Source: Thunnus maccoyii (taxonomy: Eukaryota > Chordata > Actinopteri > Scombriformes > Scombridae). From it: a stretch of 64,000 nt of DNA. Below the pieces are notes generated by a model that was not told the origin of the DNA, searched no databases, and saw nothing but the letters and a program-made list of their open reading frames with translations. The position numbers and the translations under genes were made by a program. Within the stretch, counting starts at the first letter, position 1; every line of letters begins with the position of its first letter. The stretch spans positions 24,199,647 through 24,263,646 of the forward strand of contig NC_056547.1 of the NCBI RefSeq assembly GCF_910596095.1, in the 5' to 3' direction. Below are positions 27,116-40,346 of the stretch, piece by piece.

Positions 27116-28282
27116 TGTGTAAATGAAGAGAGCTAATCAGGTGTATACAAGCAATCAGTGCAAATGTTAACAGACTCCCATCAACGATTTGACAGATGAA
27201 GATGTGCAGGTGGTGGCATTGAGATTCTTCAAATCCATGTCATAAAACAGCTTTTAAAACTTTAAAATTATAATGTGATATTAAGATTTGTCGAGTCAGA
27301 AAGATGCAAGTAGCAGCTTGAAAGAAAAGTAGACGTCACCTCAACCAACAGCATATTTACGCTGATTTCAACATGCAACATTCAACATTCTATAATAGTG
27401 GTTGAGATCTAAGATGACACGCAGGAAGCCTTTTATGTAATTGATCATTCGCTAGGCCCCTCTCCTGAACAGTGTTTGTCCAATCATAGCTTAGCAACTG
27501 TAACTTAGCGTAACTAACCTTAGCATGCCCGGCTAACTAGCTTACTAACCACAGCAGCAACACTAATGTGGCATTACTTCCAAAGCCAAACAATAATATA
27601 CGCAGCAACAGTTGTCATTTCATCTGGGAAAATTGCTTACAAAAGGCATTTACTCTGATGTAACAGTTAATATGATATACTGAGCTCCCATATTGAATGC
27701 CAGGCTCATGTGATGCTACAGTCTCTAAGAAATTCCACAAGTGCAGTTTCTCTTATTTATTCCTATTTTATTTTCCCTTTCCTCGAAGCTGTCTGCCCTC
27801 CGTGCACTCATGAGATACATTCTTGTGACGAAACATAAAAAGACAAGATGAGCCTAAGACTCTAATATTGTCAGTCGAAATAGCATGCAAAACTCTGATT
27901 TTTTCTCTTTCCTGGTCTTCCCATATTTCCCTACTTTCCTCTGACATTTTCTCTCTCTCTGTCAGGATGGATGGAGGAACGCGAAAGAGAGAGGAGGAGG
28001 CAGAAGAGGAAAGGGAGGGGGTGGATGTGTTGTTCAGTTCTGCTGAATGCGCTCACATGTATGAAAGAAGAAGCATTTATTTTAGGACTCTCGCGTGGGT
28101 GTACACAGATTTGAAATACACACACACACACACACTCGGGGGAAGTGAGCCCAGAGATAGGCCTGACCTACCTTTATATCAATCTTGTTTTGAAAGCTGC
28201 TGGAAGGATGCTTTTCCTCTCTAGCTCTAGAGACTTTTCCATATACCTGAATTTTCTAAATGCGTTACACATTACCCAACAC

Positions 28283-28313
<31 letters not shown>

Positions 28314-31300
28314 GAAACACAGAAAATTCAGGGCACATAAAGTAAAAGAAAAGGACATGAACCACAAGAATCGAGATAAAGACAGGAACGGAACTAAGAG
28401 GGAAAATAAAAAGCGAGTGGTTCACCTCTCAGCAACACATTGCACAATAAGTGTCCACGTTGTTGTGTCATATTGTGTCAGCATTGCCACAACGTTATTA
28501 TCCTGTAGAAACTGTTGTCGTGGTAATAAGGTCACTGGCATGCTCATATGTCAAAAGGGATTTATACTGGGCTGACACAATTTCCAGGGCTGCATGTGCC
28601 AGGCGTGTGTGTGTGTGTGTGTGTGTGTGTACAGTATGTTAGACAAAGACAGACTCGGAGGCTGAGTCTGGTAATTTCTTGGTGGTGAGCAACAACTGAG
28701 AAATTCCACATTTAGAACAAACTTAATTGTATTTCCTATAAGTGTAGGCCTATTTCAAAAATCAGGCCTTATTACAATGACCCATAGCAAAAACTGGAAA
28801 TCATCACATTGCCTAAAAATACCTTACAACATTGAAAAAGTCCTCTTCTCTCTACTATAGTCTTTACAGTGTGATACATACAAATAAACGCCTACTCTGG
28901 GGAACTCCTCACAGGGATTCCCCATCTCTGACCATAAATCAATGATAGATGGAAAAAGAAGACGTTGAAAGAAAGTGAAAGTAAAATGTTTCTGTTATGC
29001 TTGTTATGAATATCCATTGATGTTAATGGTTGTAGGATGCAGATGGAAAGTCCCTTACATTTCCCTGAAACTGTTTTAATGTCTGTTTAGTCTTGTCACA
29101 GTTCCTCTGTCAACACCGAAACTTCCAAATGTATTCACCCATTTACATAATATGCAATTAAAGTGTTGTGCTGTAGAGTCAAACTGTTTCTTTGTCACTC
29201 CACACAAGATGTAAATGTGACCTACTTAGCTGGTATTTAACTGCAGCACTCCACCTCCCCATTTCCTTGCGCCATTGTTGTTTGCCCCCAACTCTGACCC
29301 CCTTGACCCCAGGTCATCGAGGCAGCTCAAAGCTAAAGTCATGATTATTTTTTTCTCTGCTCTCTATTTGTCCAGCGTGGACATCTGTCAGCTCAAACGC
29401 TAAGCCATATGCTATTTATTGTCCCTCCATGATGTCCGGGAATCAGTGCTTATACAATTGAGCAAGCACTTAAGAGATATTGACCACAGCTAGGCTGGCT
29501 TTGATTAAAATGGCTGATTATAATTGAGGGCAAGTCCTGTGTGCTTTTCAAAAAATTTTGATTCAATCGCCTTAACATGACATTGTTTCTTTGTGTATGA
29601 TGGGAATGTCCAAAAATAGCACACGGACATATATGTTCATGAAGTATGTGCACTCTCTCTAATTATCAGCTCAGTTTCTACTGATTTAATACCCATAATC
29701 CCTTGTCTCCACCCTTCACTGTCTTTACCCACCCGGTTCTACCTTTCCACTACCCCTCAGCTGACTTGTGATGCTCATCCATAGGGTGATGAGGCGCAGA
29801 ACAATGGGGCCCTTGGAAAACAGAGCTCAGTCACAGTGTGAAAGCCCAACATCCAGGAATACATACACAAAGCTTCATTGACTGCAGCTAGACAAAAAGA
29901 GAGTGAGGGGGTGGGGGTTTGGGATCATACATTACTTAAAAGAAATAGCTATGTCTTTGACTGACATGAAAATAAATTACCGCCACAGGATAAAAGCCAC
30001 GGGGCAGGTATAAGAGTCACCCAGAGATGAAGTCAGCATTCCTACACCAAGAGGAAAGCATTCTCGGTCAGGGTATGGTTGTATGACGAGCCTCAGGCGA
30101 CGACCTCCAGCCAGCGATCAAAGAGGGGGGGGGGGGGGGGGGAGGTAGCACCTCAAAGGGCAGGAACAACTCGGAGTATACCCTGAGGCTGATCACTGTA
30201 GCTTGGTGTGACAAGGTGACAGCAAGCAATGGAGAAAGTTAAAGAGAATGATTGGCTCAATTAGACTCCCAATGAGGTAACAAGTCCCTAATAATCATTT
30301 TCCAGCAATTTGAGGGTGGCTGGTGGTTGGAAAACTAATCTGACATCTGCCCTTTGAAGCTTTAATGGAGTTATTGGCAGGTCTTTAGTTTTGAAATATA
30401 TGCAGAAGCTTAAAAGTGGATTGCTTTCAGTGTTAGCTTGCTCCTAATACACAGGAATGCAGTGGAGGGTAAATCCATGTCAAATCAGCTGAACATTTGC
30501 AGCAGAATACAATTTTTACACCTTTTAATATCTGGAACATTGATTAGAAATCATTCTAAATTGTGTCTAACTGATGACAATTACAGCTGTGGTCTTTGAA
30601 GTGCTGTTATGAATGAAAGAAACAATGCGGTTTCATATTGGTGTGGGAATTTTTCGATTTCCCCAACTTCCTGTTTATCAATACATCACTGCCTGATTGG
30701 AAAGTACCTTTCACACACAGACACACCCTGACTCATTAAAACAAACACAAGCAGGAGTCAGGTGACAGGAGCTGAAGAAGGTGAATTACCCCTGACTGTT
30801 TACCACACCAATGAAAAATATAGCCACAATTTATGCTATGATTCATACTGTTGTTCACCTAAAAAAACTAAATACATGAATTGTATAGAGACATTTTGTT
30901 TATGCTAGTCATTGCTGCCCATCCTCCCTCAGCCAGGTTTTAATTTCAACCACATCTTCAGCCTTAATTCTTCCTTTTACTCATCTTAATGCGTTCTTCC
31001 TTTCTTCCATTAACCCTCAGGGTCAGGATGATATGATGCTCGCTGATATTGCCTGGGTAATTGCCCAGGTATGTCATCTAACTCTAATATGATGGATATT
31101 TATGTCAAGAAATATTCACATTATCATTTTTTATAGGATCACACACAAACATGAATTGGCCCTGATACAATACAGTTTGATTAGGTTCCAATCAAGTCAT
31201 TTTTCTTAATCAGAGGCTTTTGCAGCAAGCCAAGAATAATAATGAGGGTAATACTCTTCTTTGGGCATTAAATGTATAAATTTTACATTGATCATACTAT

Positions 31301-32670
31301 TATTATTAGCAAACATTAAGCACCTGAATCAGCAATACAAAAACTATTAGCATTGGCCTTCAAATCCCAGTCAAACCCAACTCTATCCTTCAATTCCTTC
31401 CCGTCAGTTTTCTTCACTGGAACTTTGTGTGTGTGGTGGGGGGTTTAACTGTCATTTGACGACCTCTTATCACGTCTCTCGGCCACACCCAACGCTATCA
31501 CTCAGCTATCAGCACATCATTCCTTGTCTTTCACACAGAACGGCACATCCAAACGATGCGACTGCCTCCGTCTCTGGTTGTCTTCTTTCTTTCCCACCGT
31601 CCCTTTCTTTCCATCTAAGGCCTCGGCTCTATCATACAGATCAGAACCCCCCCCTCCCCTCCCCTCGTCTTTCTCCTCCTCTCTGCATTCCAGCCCTCGG
31701 TGCATCTATATGAACTCTGTCACAGCTGATGCCCTTCTTGCTTTGTGTGTGCGCGGGTGCATAATGCATGTGTCTATGTGTGAAGGACTGCTTCTCTGTG
31801 CCTTTCACCCCCTGACGCTCACTGGTCCCATGACAATGCTTCCCTTATATGCACAATGCACATAACACACAGACGCACATGTGCAAACACACATTGCACA
31901 GAGCAAAGTGTCGAGTGCGGTGATGGGGCTGAAGATGAGCCTGCTCCTCGTCACTGCCCTCAACACCGTCGTCATTACCATTAAACACGGACGGGGGTTT
32001 TCATGGAAGAAGAAGAAAGGAGCACTTGATGTAGTTCCATCTGCGAAAGTTAACCATGATGGCGTCTCTCTTGCCCCCCCCCCAGCAGGGCTGAGTTACC
32101 TCAGGCAGGCTGAAGAAGCCCATTCACAGGAGAAGATGGCTTGAGGAGACGGGAGGGCCTGCGTGCCAGGCATTCCACAGCACACAGTGGACACATTATT
32201 ATGACATTTACAAGGCTAGTCAGATAGATACAGCGTGATACATGTGTGAGAAAAGGTTGTCCTCTCAGTGCAACTGCTATGAAATGAATAGAGCAAGGGC
32301 AAACCAGAGTAACACAGAGTGAAGGAAACTAGAAAAGTGTCTGATGTATTGTAGTTTATTCATATATGTAGTATTTTTATCACATCTGATTACATACTTA
32401 TCCAGCTACTTATTTAAACCCCGAGAGAAGGAAATAATCACAGACTTTGTGTGAATAATACATTTATTAATAATAAACCTCATCATCATCCCACCTGTTC
32501 AGTTGCCACCTTCTGTAGGTTTTCTGACTCTTGTGTAAAAAATCTCCAACGTCACATTTTCGTCACACTCCTTTTGTTGACTACTGCTGTCGTTTTACAG
32601 GTTTTTATTCACTTTTGCCTCCACATGAAGAATTTGTACAAATTAACCACCATTCAAGAAATGAGAACAA
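27116..32670. other. Intergenic; microsatellites and poly-G
   Basis: No gene supported. Includes CA arrays at 28118-28134 and 28289-28311, a GT array at 28602-28631 and an 18-base G run at 30125-30142. TGACCCCAGGTCA at 29304-29316 is an everted pair of nuclear-receptor-like half sites. The patch 29245-29420 has balanced composition and may be regulatory. Confidence 0.4.
30125..30142. repeat. Poly-G run (18)
   Basis: Eighteen consecutive G residues; length is likely polymorphic and prone to sequencing error. Confidence 0.9.
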
Positions 32671-32678
32671 GGCATTCT

Positions 32679-33005
32679 GTATGGCCGAAAGTATGTGGAC
32701 AGTTCTGTCCGTATACTTTTGTGTACTTCTAGGGCTGTTTACGAGGAATATCTTAGTGCTCTACTATAAAAAAGATATCTAGCAAAGCCTTCTGATCACC
32801 ATGACCCTTGCTCTAGATCACAGTGAATGAAACAACCTAAATACTGCACATAATATTCATATTCAGAAATGAAACAAAAGGGACCTTCCCACCATTGTTC
32901 GGATCACAAATGAATGAAAGAATGACCAGGAGAAGTGGTAGTTTTGAAATAAGACGTTCAATAATCAAGTATGGGTGTGTCCACATACTTCTGGCCATAT
33001 GGTTT
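32679..33005. mobile_element. Internally deleted Tc1-like element (MITE)
   Basis: Left terminus 'tatggccgaaagtatgtgga' and right terminus 'tccacatacttctggccata' are near-perfect inverted repeats, typical of a Tc1-like family whose ends read 'catacttttggccatatag'. A piece near 32700-32760 ('tacttttgtgtacttct', then 'gctgttt') also occurs at 2943-2980, linking this short copy to the decayed transposase copy. No coding capacity. Confidence 0.8.
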
Positions 33006-34928
33006 ATACACGTGCTTTAACTGGCTATTGATGTGAATAAAATCAGAGAGAGAATATTACTGTGAAATACTTTTACTCATAGCATAATCACATCAATGCA
33101 GTCACATGGATATAGCATTTGGAATTTTATCATATGGTATTTACCACACAACAAGATGTTTGCATGAGCTGTGTAATACACACATAACTGTCTTAACTGC
33201 ATTATTATCGCATTTTGTATACTTATATAATGTGGCCCAGCATGCAAGAGTCAGCTTTGTTCTGTTGCACGGATTAAGATACGTCACCAAAGCGTGCATG
33301 AACTTACATTTGGATTGGAAAGCTGATTTTGCATCAAGACGGGTTGCTGACACGCATTCCAATGTTCCCAAGTCTTACAAAATCAATTAGGCTGATTGGT
33401 CGCAGTAAAGATCAATTTGTGACATCGAACACAGCGTCTTTTCCTCCCATAACTGAGATTTGTAGCTTTAACAGCTGTTGTATGGAATGTGTGTTGGGAG
33501 AAAATGATCAGGTGGAATGTGCATGATCATCACATTGACATATTTTGCTGCTGGTATGTTGTTGACAAGCGGAAGTGAACAACAAATCTAGTCATGGAGC
33601 CATGAGGAGACATCGTGACATGCTATTAGCCCTGACGCTGAACCTGTTCTCCAGTCAGATCACCAAAAAAAAATAGTGTCCTCATACTCACAATGAGTGC
33701 ACAACACTGAACAATAGATTAAACCCTCATTCACCATTGTGTGACATAACTTGGTCCATTTTACCATTCAGCTGCTCCTGCTGGTGGGCACATAGAAAGA
33801 GAGCAGAAACAGTAACAAGTAAACAAGTAACATCAAATCTTAAAATCCATTTTTTTCTCTTCTCTCTTCTAGCTGAACTTTTCACCTGTCCATTTGTCAC
33901 AATTCGTGTCCTGTGTCATGTCGTCTGTCACATATTTTTTCTGAGAGACCATGATCTCATGACCATGATAATTCACTTATATCCAATCATTGCCGTGCTA
34001 ACTGGCTAGCTAATGGAAATTGGTCGCATGGTGTTCTTTTTCTGGTGAGATTTGTATAGAGCAGATTAAAAAAAAAATGTTGGCATTTTCTATATTTGCT
34101 ATATGAAATACACACATTTAACAACAAATTGTTGCTTATCACAGTTGTGACATAACAAGACTATGATAGACATTTCCCGTTCTGTCAGCATTTTGTGACT
34201 CTGAATCACAACTATATCTGACAACACCTGTTGCGTTACATTTTACTGCAACTCTGACTAAGTGCTGAATCAGTCTGTAATTTAAAGTGACCCCTGTGCA
34301 TCAGTGAGAATACTTAGCGATAGTGAAACCAAAAGAGACAAACTCGGAAACTTCCCTAGTTGCTTAAGAAAAGTGAAACTGATGCCATGGACTGCATTGT
34401 TGCATGCCATGACTGAGACAAACTGTGGCAATGAGTGCTGTTATTACAGATCTACTTTTATGACTCATTCATTCATTCCAGTTATATGTTTTATATATGT
34501 CTACACTGCCATGGGTGTTAATACTTACAGCGGAGTGGAGTGCAGGAGCTGACCACAATGTGACCCTGGTCCTCAGTTGTCTAGGTACTCACATACACAC
34601 TCACATCACACACACATACATGCTGCTCAGACTGTAAAGCTCTCAGAGACAGATCTGTGATTTTGTGACTTGATTTAACACACATATCATAATTACCTAA
34701 CTAGCCCTCATTCTAGCCTTAACATCAGCAAGATGTTTGATGGATTGTCTTCAAACACTTGCCCCTCACAAGAATTTAGAAGTATAAAAACACACTCATA
34801 CAGATAGAGAAAAAGGATATAATAGGAAAAATGTTCATCTTTTATCTAAATGCCAAGTCAATGTTGTTTTTTACTTTCATGCTCATAAAACTGAATTTAG
34901 CTGTGCTGAATTGAATTCATTGCTGGGG
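33006..34928. other. Intergenic upstream of marcksl1
   Basis: No gene supported. AT-rich, with a (CA)-rich patch near 34590-34620. Probably contains distal marcksl1 regulatory DNA by position only. Confidence 0.4.
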
Positions 34929-35306
34929 GTCTTCTGAGGGGGCGGGGGGAATTTCAGGGAGTCAGCGGTCATTGGCCAGAGGCGGGTAGACTTTCCCTTA
35001 GTCTGGTCGCTGAATGGTCAAAACTCAACAGGCCCCGCCCACAGGCGGCGCCTTCAACCTGCTGTATGTTGAAGCGTTGCGTTCAACCAGTGATGAGTTT
35101 AGAGGGTCTCTCTCTACCGGGGTGACAAGTCCGACCACTGGAGCAACCGGAGGGAAGTAGCTGCCATTTGAAGAAAAATAAAAACACTTTTCATCGCTTC
35201 ACCGCTGGATACGTCACTCACCCTGGGGTTGGATTAACTTAAAACCACTCTTTTTTAGTTTTTCTTTTTAATTTGCTTTAGAAGACACAACTACTCACCG
35301 AAGACA
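34929..35306 (+). promoter_or_regulatory. marcksl1: marcksl1 promoter / 5'UTR region
   Basis: GC content and CpG density rise sharply. GC boxes occur at 34940-34948 (ggcgggggg) and 35033-35040 (ccccgccc), and an inverted CCAAT box (ATTGG) at 34971-34975. No convincing TATA box is placed close to the coding start. The transcription start is not determinable here; the 5'UTR probably begins somewhere between 35040 and 35200. Confidence 0.6.
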
Positions 35307-36976
35307 ATGGGATCCCAGGCATCCAAGGGAGAGGTGGCCGCGGAGGCGAACGCTGCTGCCGCTGATGCTGCAGCTGTCAAAACCAATGGACAGGTGAATA
35401 CACTCACAATTACTCTTTATTTAAAAGAGGAGATATATAGAAACGTAAAAAAGTTTAATTTCTCACACTAAAACATGAGTTTACCGAATTTAGTCGACGC
35501 TGAATTGATTAAACTTGAATGTGAGGACATTTTGGGCAAGTCAGGTGGGGCTTCTAGCATCCTGTCTGCTGCTAATGGGTTTGCCACAGAGCACCTCAAA
35601 AACAAAACAAAACAAAAAATAGCTGCCAAGTTGCCTGTGTGTCAAGTTGAATTCAAGTGAGTATATGTTTTTGGGACTGAGGGTTATCCCAAAATCCGCA
35701 CAACGTGTTTGATAGTGCCAGGCTTAAAGGGGGAGGGGGGCAGCTGGAGCGCACGTAGGCAGTCTACTCCCCCTTTCCGTTTAAAACAGCTACAAACCTG
35801 CTCGTGTGTGTCTGGGATTTTTTTTTTCTTTTTTTGCAAATTGGGACTTTCCCAATTTGAATATATGCGAGATGAGTTTTAGATATTTCCTCATAAATTC
35901 GATACTTTGGACCATTTTTGGATCATGGTGAATTTAATTTATCTTCACACATATCAAGTGACAAAAACAGACGAGACTTGTGTATTAATTTTATCAATTG
36001 AGCGTTTAAAATATAAGTTCTGTTACTTGGGTTTTAAAAAAAACAAACAAACAAACAAAAAAAAAACGTCAATTGATGTGTTTTCATTCTTACATGGATG
36101 AGCTCCAGTCTTGCCTTTGTTGAGCCGATGTCTGTCTGGTACTCTGAGCGGTCTGTGTGGCGCTACCGCCGCCTATCGTCTGATTAGGGTACTGCAAGGC
36201 GTCGCCTCTGAGCCGGGCGACACGGTGGTTAATTGATGAGCACGACGATGCTCTGAAAAGAAATGAGAAAAGCTTATCTAAAATCGTTCCTGCTCGTATT
36301 TTATGCATGCGCAGTCATGTTTTTATATATATAGATTTGGTTTTCTTTGTCAGATGGTTTGGCTTTAGAAACAGATTATTCATTTTGTGACATTTGTATT
36401 TTTCAATCTTTTTTCCAGGAGAATGGACATGTGAAGACCAATGGCGATGTCTCTACAAAGCCTGATGGGGATGCTGCCGCTACCAACGGCTCAGCCGAGG
36501 CAGCCAAGGAGCCTGAAGCCGGCGCAGGAGGCGACACTATTGAGCCGGCACCTGCTGCAGATGGAGAGGCTGCTAAACCCGAGGGCGAGGCTGCAGCTAA
36601 GGAAACCCCCAAGAAGAAGAAGAAGAAGTTCTCCTTTAAGAAGTCCTTCAACTTCAAGCTGAATCTGAAGAAGAGCAAGAAGAGCGAGGCCGTCAAAGAG
36701 GAAGCAGCCGCCGCCGCCACCTCCGAGGAGAAGCCAGCAGAGAACGGAGCTGCTGCTCCTGCAGAGGAGAAGAAGGAGGAGGTGAAGGAGGAAGCTGCTG
36801 CTGCTGCTGTTCCTGCCGCTGCCACCGAGGCCGAGGCCCCAAAGGCAGAGGAGGGGCCGGCTAAAGAGGAGGCCCCCAAGGAGGAGGCCAAGGAGGCAGC
36901 TGCTCCGGCCCCTGAGGCCACAAAACCAACAGAGGAGAGCAGCTCGACCCCTGCTCCCTCTGAAAAGAAAGAGTGA
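35307..36976 (+). CDS. marcksl1: MARCKS-like protein 1 (2 exons, 214 aa)
   Basis: Exons 35307-35393 and 36419-36976, joined in phase 0 with GT/AG borders. The product is a natively unfolded, Ala/Glu/Lys-rich actin- and membrane-binding PKC and calmodulin target at the plasma membrane. The N-terminus MGSQASKG fits N-myristoylation at Gly2. The MH2-type segment ([16 protein letters not shown]) spans the splice junction, as in the MARCKS family. The basic effector domain is residues 94-118, six Lys followed by [13 protein letters not shown], with Ser101 and Ser105 at the expected PKC positions. The SGxSF block holding the third serine of the family is not present. Length is near human MARCKSL1 (195 aa). 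MARCKSL1 rather than MARCKS rests on small size and hdac1 synteny; the a/b teleost copy is unresolved. Confidence 0.93.
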
Positions 36977-37850
36977 TTGTACCTTTAACTCACAATGAAC
37001 TGGGTGAACTGTTTTTCAAGAGAGAGAGAGAAAATTTAAGAGTATATATATATATATTTATATATATATGTGTATATGTATACATATGTATATGGATATA
37101 TGTATATGTAAATATATACACATGTATGTGAGAGACTCCTTCGACGTGCCACTTTTCGTCATGATAACAAGACGACAGACTAGATTCACTAGATCACTTC
37201 CCTGGTTACTGCTCGACATCTGGACCTTGACTGAGTTTTAGGCTGTGTGTTGGTCGCTGTGTGGAAGATGGATTTTAATGGCTAGAACGCGAGCTAATGA
37301 CACCATGAAGTATAGATGAAGGATGGATGAAGAAGGATGGAGTCGAAGCATCTTTTCCCTAAAAATCTACAGATCAAGATGCCTCCTTTATGAAGGAATG
37401 AAGCTAGAGAAGATACTAGGACACCACCACCACTTGAAATGACTGTTAAATAGAAAAAGAACAAAAAAAAAAAGAAATCAGACAAATAAAGAGACTCGCC
37501 AACTTTTTACATTCCTATATTTTAACCCAAATTTGAAGTATTTTGTGGTGTATTATAGAGAACCATCTTAAAGATTCAGAGAAGCTATGTCTTGTTTGTT
37601 AAAAAAAATAGACAATGTTGATTTTTACCTTACTATGAAAAAAAAAAAGAACACTTAAGCTTGCTATGTTCACTGTTGCGGTTTGATATGAAGCAGAGTT
37701 GTTTATCTGTCGTGTGTGAGCCTGAATCTGCTTTGTCTCTGTAAATACATTGGATTGATTTCTGTTCTTTATTTTGCTAATGTTGACAGATGTTACTGGT
37801 TTTATTGTAAAGTTGATAATGGTAAATAAATGTTGGTTACCTGCCCGTTG
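36977..37850 (+). other. marcksl1: marcksl1 3'UTR
   Basis: AT-rich, running from the stop codon to the AATAAA at 37825-37830. It contains a TATA/TATG low-complexity stretch at about 37040-37115. An earlier AATAAA at 37485-37490 could give a shorter transcript. Confidence 0.7.
37825..37830 (+). terminator. marcksl1: Poly(A) signal of marcksl1
   Basis: Canonical AATAAA followed about 20 bases later by a GT-rich stretch (ttgatgtgtcttt). Confidence 0.75.
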
Positions 37851-40346
37851 ATGTGTCTTTACGGTTATTTACACTGTACATTACATCTGCTATTACAAGG
37901 CAGTATAGTTTATTGAGCTTATTTGTCATATGGGAAGTTTTTATTGAACTTTAGTGCCAAATAACACTCACAGCCATGAATCTGCCAGCAGCTAAGTAAA
38001 CACTAGGAACACTCAGTTTTAATTCATCCGGTTACTGAAGAGAGCATGTTTAACGGCTGATTTGACATTAAATGCATTACATTTTACGATTTGTTTTGGT
38101 GTCTGCATATTAGACCAATTAAAGTAAAAAGATAAACTACTTTTAGTTGGGAGCACCCGTCTCATTTCCTTCCACATTTGACCTCAAAACCCACTTCAAT
38201 AAGCCAGTCATATTCATAAGGAAAGGCTTTTCCCAAAGACATAATATTACCAAATCACTTACATGGTGAGAAACCTGCACACAACAATGTACTAATAAGG
38301 TTTCTTAGTGTAATATCTGATCAGCTGCCACCCAGAGACCAAACCTAGATCAATAAAGCTTTATTCTTCTCATTCAGGTTATTTTTTAGTTTGCACTGAT
38401 GTAGCAGATCCACCTTGAAACAAAAATACAGAAACAAAGATATCTATAAAAGCGGAATCTCTCTATCACATACAGACCTTGTCATTTATGCAGCGATTAT
38501 TACACCTGGGTCATTCTGTGATTTTCTTTGCAATGAGAAACACCCACAAATTTTTAAGTGATCGGTTTGGATACAATTGAACGCACCAGAACTACAGTGT
38601 TAGCCCCAATGACCCCTGGCCCTCTATTAGTCTGCTGGCCCTGAGATCAGCTCTATTACCTCGGACCGCAACCCCCCCAGCCCCCCCCTCCTCCCTCCCT
38701 CCGAATGGACTTCTGAACATCATGGCTAGCTGAACACAGCAGTACTGCTCTGGGTGAACTGACCTAGTTCACATGATGATATGATGAGTTGAGATCTGAG
38801 CTACATTTGGATCCAGCCTTCAAACAATTAATGAATTATTTAAACAAAGCTCCAGCTTCAAATTGATACAGCTCTTTGCTCATTGAAGCAGATCCATTTG
38901 TAAACCCTAGACAGTAGATTTTTACCTTTAATAGAGTTGGAAATTGTAAGCAAAATCACCTCAACTCAGACCTAAATTGTAGAAATCTTTCACATCTTCT
39001 TCCACAGTAGACTGGCGGTTATTACATAAATTATTAATGGATGCTCCAGAAAAGACATGTTAACCATAAGGGTCTATTATCTATATTGTTATTTTGGTTG
39101 TATGGTATACTATACACAAGATTCTGTCACTGATCAGCTCAGGCGCTGCATTTCTCATTCATTTACAGAGTCCGCAGAGGTTTGTAGATGACAGTCAAAC
39201 ACAAGTGAGCTCAGACTGCCACCTGGTGGAACGCCACAGATATTATACTGGTTTCCTTATTGGCTCCAGTGTTTTTTAAGATGCTAGAATGATTCTTAGG
39301 AAGGTATTAATATACATTATCAGCCTCAATGCAGGGCTGTGAGTATATTTGGAAAATATATACATTATATTTCACACATCCTACAATCCTCCTTCATCCT
39401 TCTTATGTTAATTGCTGTGTTTGATATGTTGGCATTGGCAAGAGCATACATTTGTACATGTTCCTGTCTTACAGCATTTGAAACATTTGAATGACATAAA
39501 TACATGACCTATATTAGATACAGCTCCTTGCAGATGTCTTTTTTTCTATCTTTAGGGAGTCATTTCTTCACATCTGACCCGATCGATGACAATTAGTCTT
39601 TAACTCATTTACAGTTTGTTTTTTATACTGTTGATCAGTGAGCACTGTCCCTATCAAATAAGCTAATAACATAAAAATAAATATAGAAATGTATTAATGA
39701 AAAACATACAAATAAAATGTCTTTCACTGTTCAACTTAAATTTCAGTGGAATGCTGTGTAAATATATTCTTTTTGATTTTTAAAGATCTACACTTGAAGT
39801 TGATACGGCTTCTTGTTGTAAGTTTAGATGCAGATCTCAGACAGACTAGATCCAGGTAGACTTGAATTCAACTAGATCACTGAACCATCGATAAATGGAG
39901 AGAAACTCATCTGAACCCACTATGTCAACCTTTTAAGGCTGAGGGTGTAATTTCTTTATTTAAGGCATGCAAATAATATTAAACTGTAGTAAAATTCTGA
40001 CTGCAAGTACTCAATAATAAAATTTAATTAAAAAAAAAGAAATTGTAAATGTTGAATATAAATAAAATATTGGTGTTAATGATGGGTGGGATGTCTGGGT
40101 GGACTGTAGGTTTCTCAGACTGGATGTAGGGTCTGTTTGGGGAAGTTTGCTTTTATAGCCACATCATGTCCTCCTGAATCATAAGATCCCTGAAGAGGGG
40201 AGCAAGACGAAAGTTGCTCAAGTGTGTCATTAACTGATTTTCTGATGAAGCTGGAGATAATAAATTACCCAAAGCTATTTTACTTACCTCTACATCGCTG
40301 AATTGAACATAAAAACACTTGCTGTGCCAGAGTAGTCTGTCTAGAC
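37851..40346. other. Intergenic between marcksl1 and hdac1
   Basis: No gene seen. A C-rich tract lies at 38670-38700; the rest is AT-rich with A runs. A CTCF-like site at 39216-39229 is listed separately. Confidence 0.5.
39216..39229 (-). promoter_or_regulatory. Candidate CTCF site
   Basis: The minus strand reads CCACCAGGTGGCAG, matching every position of the core pattern CCASYAGRKGGCRS as I recall it. It lies in the intergenic gap between marcksl1 and hdac1, a plausible insulator position. One 14-base match can arise by chance. Confidence 0.45.

Noticed and set aside
27868-28224. 118-codon plus-strand frame
   Set aside because: It crosses GA and CA repeats; no domain, no conservation signal visible.
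29304-29316. TGACCCCAGGTCA as an estrogen response element
   Set aside because: Half sites point outward (everted), not the inverted arrangement of a classical ERE; kept only as a note.
36403-36921. 172-codon Ala/Ser-rich antisense frame
   Set aside because: It is a shadow of marcksl1 exon 2; the GCN/GAG-biased codons of an Ala/Glu/Lys protein leave the antisense frame open.
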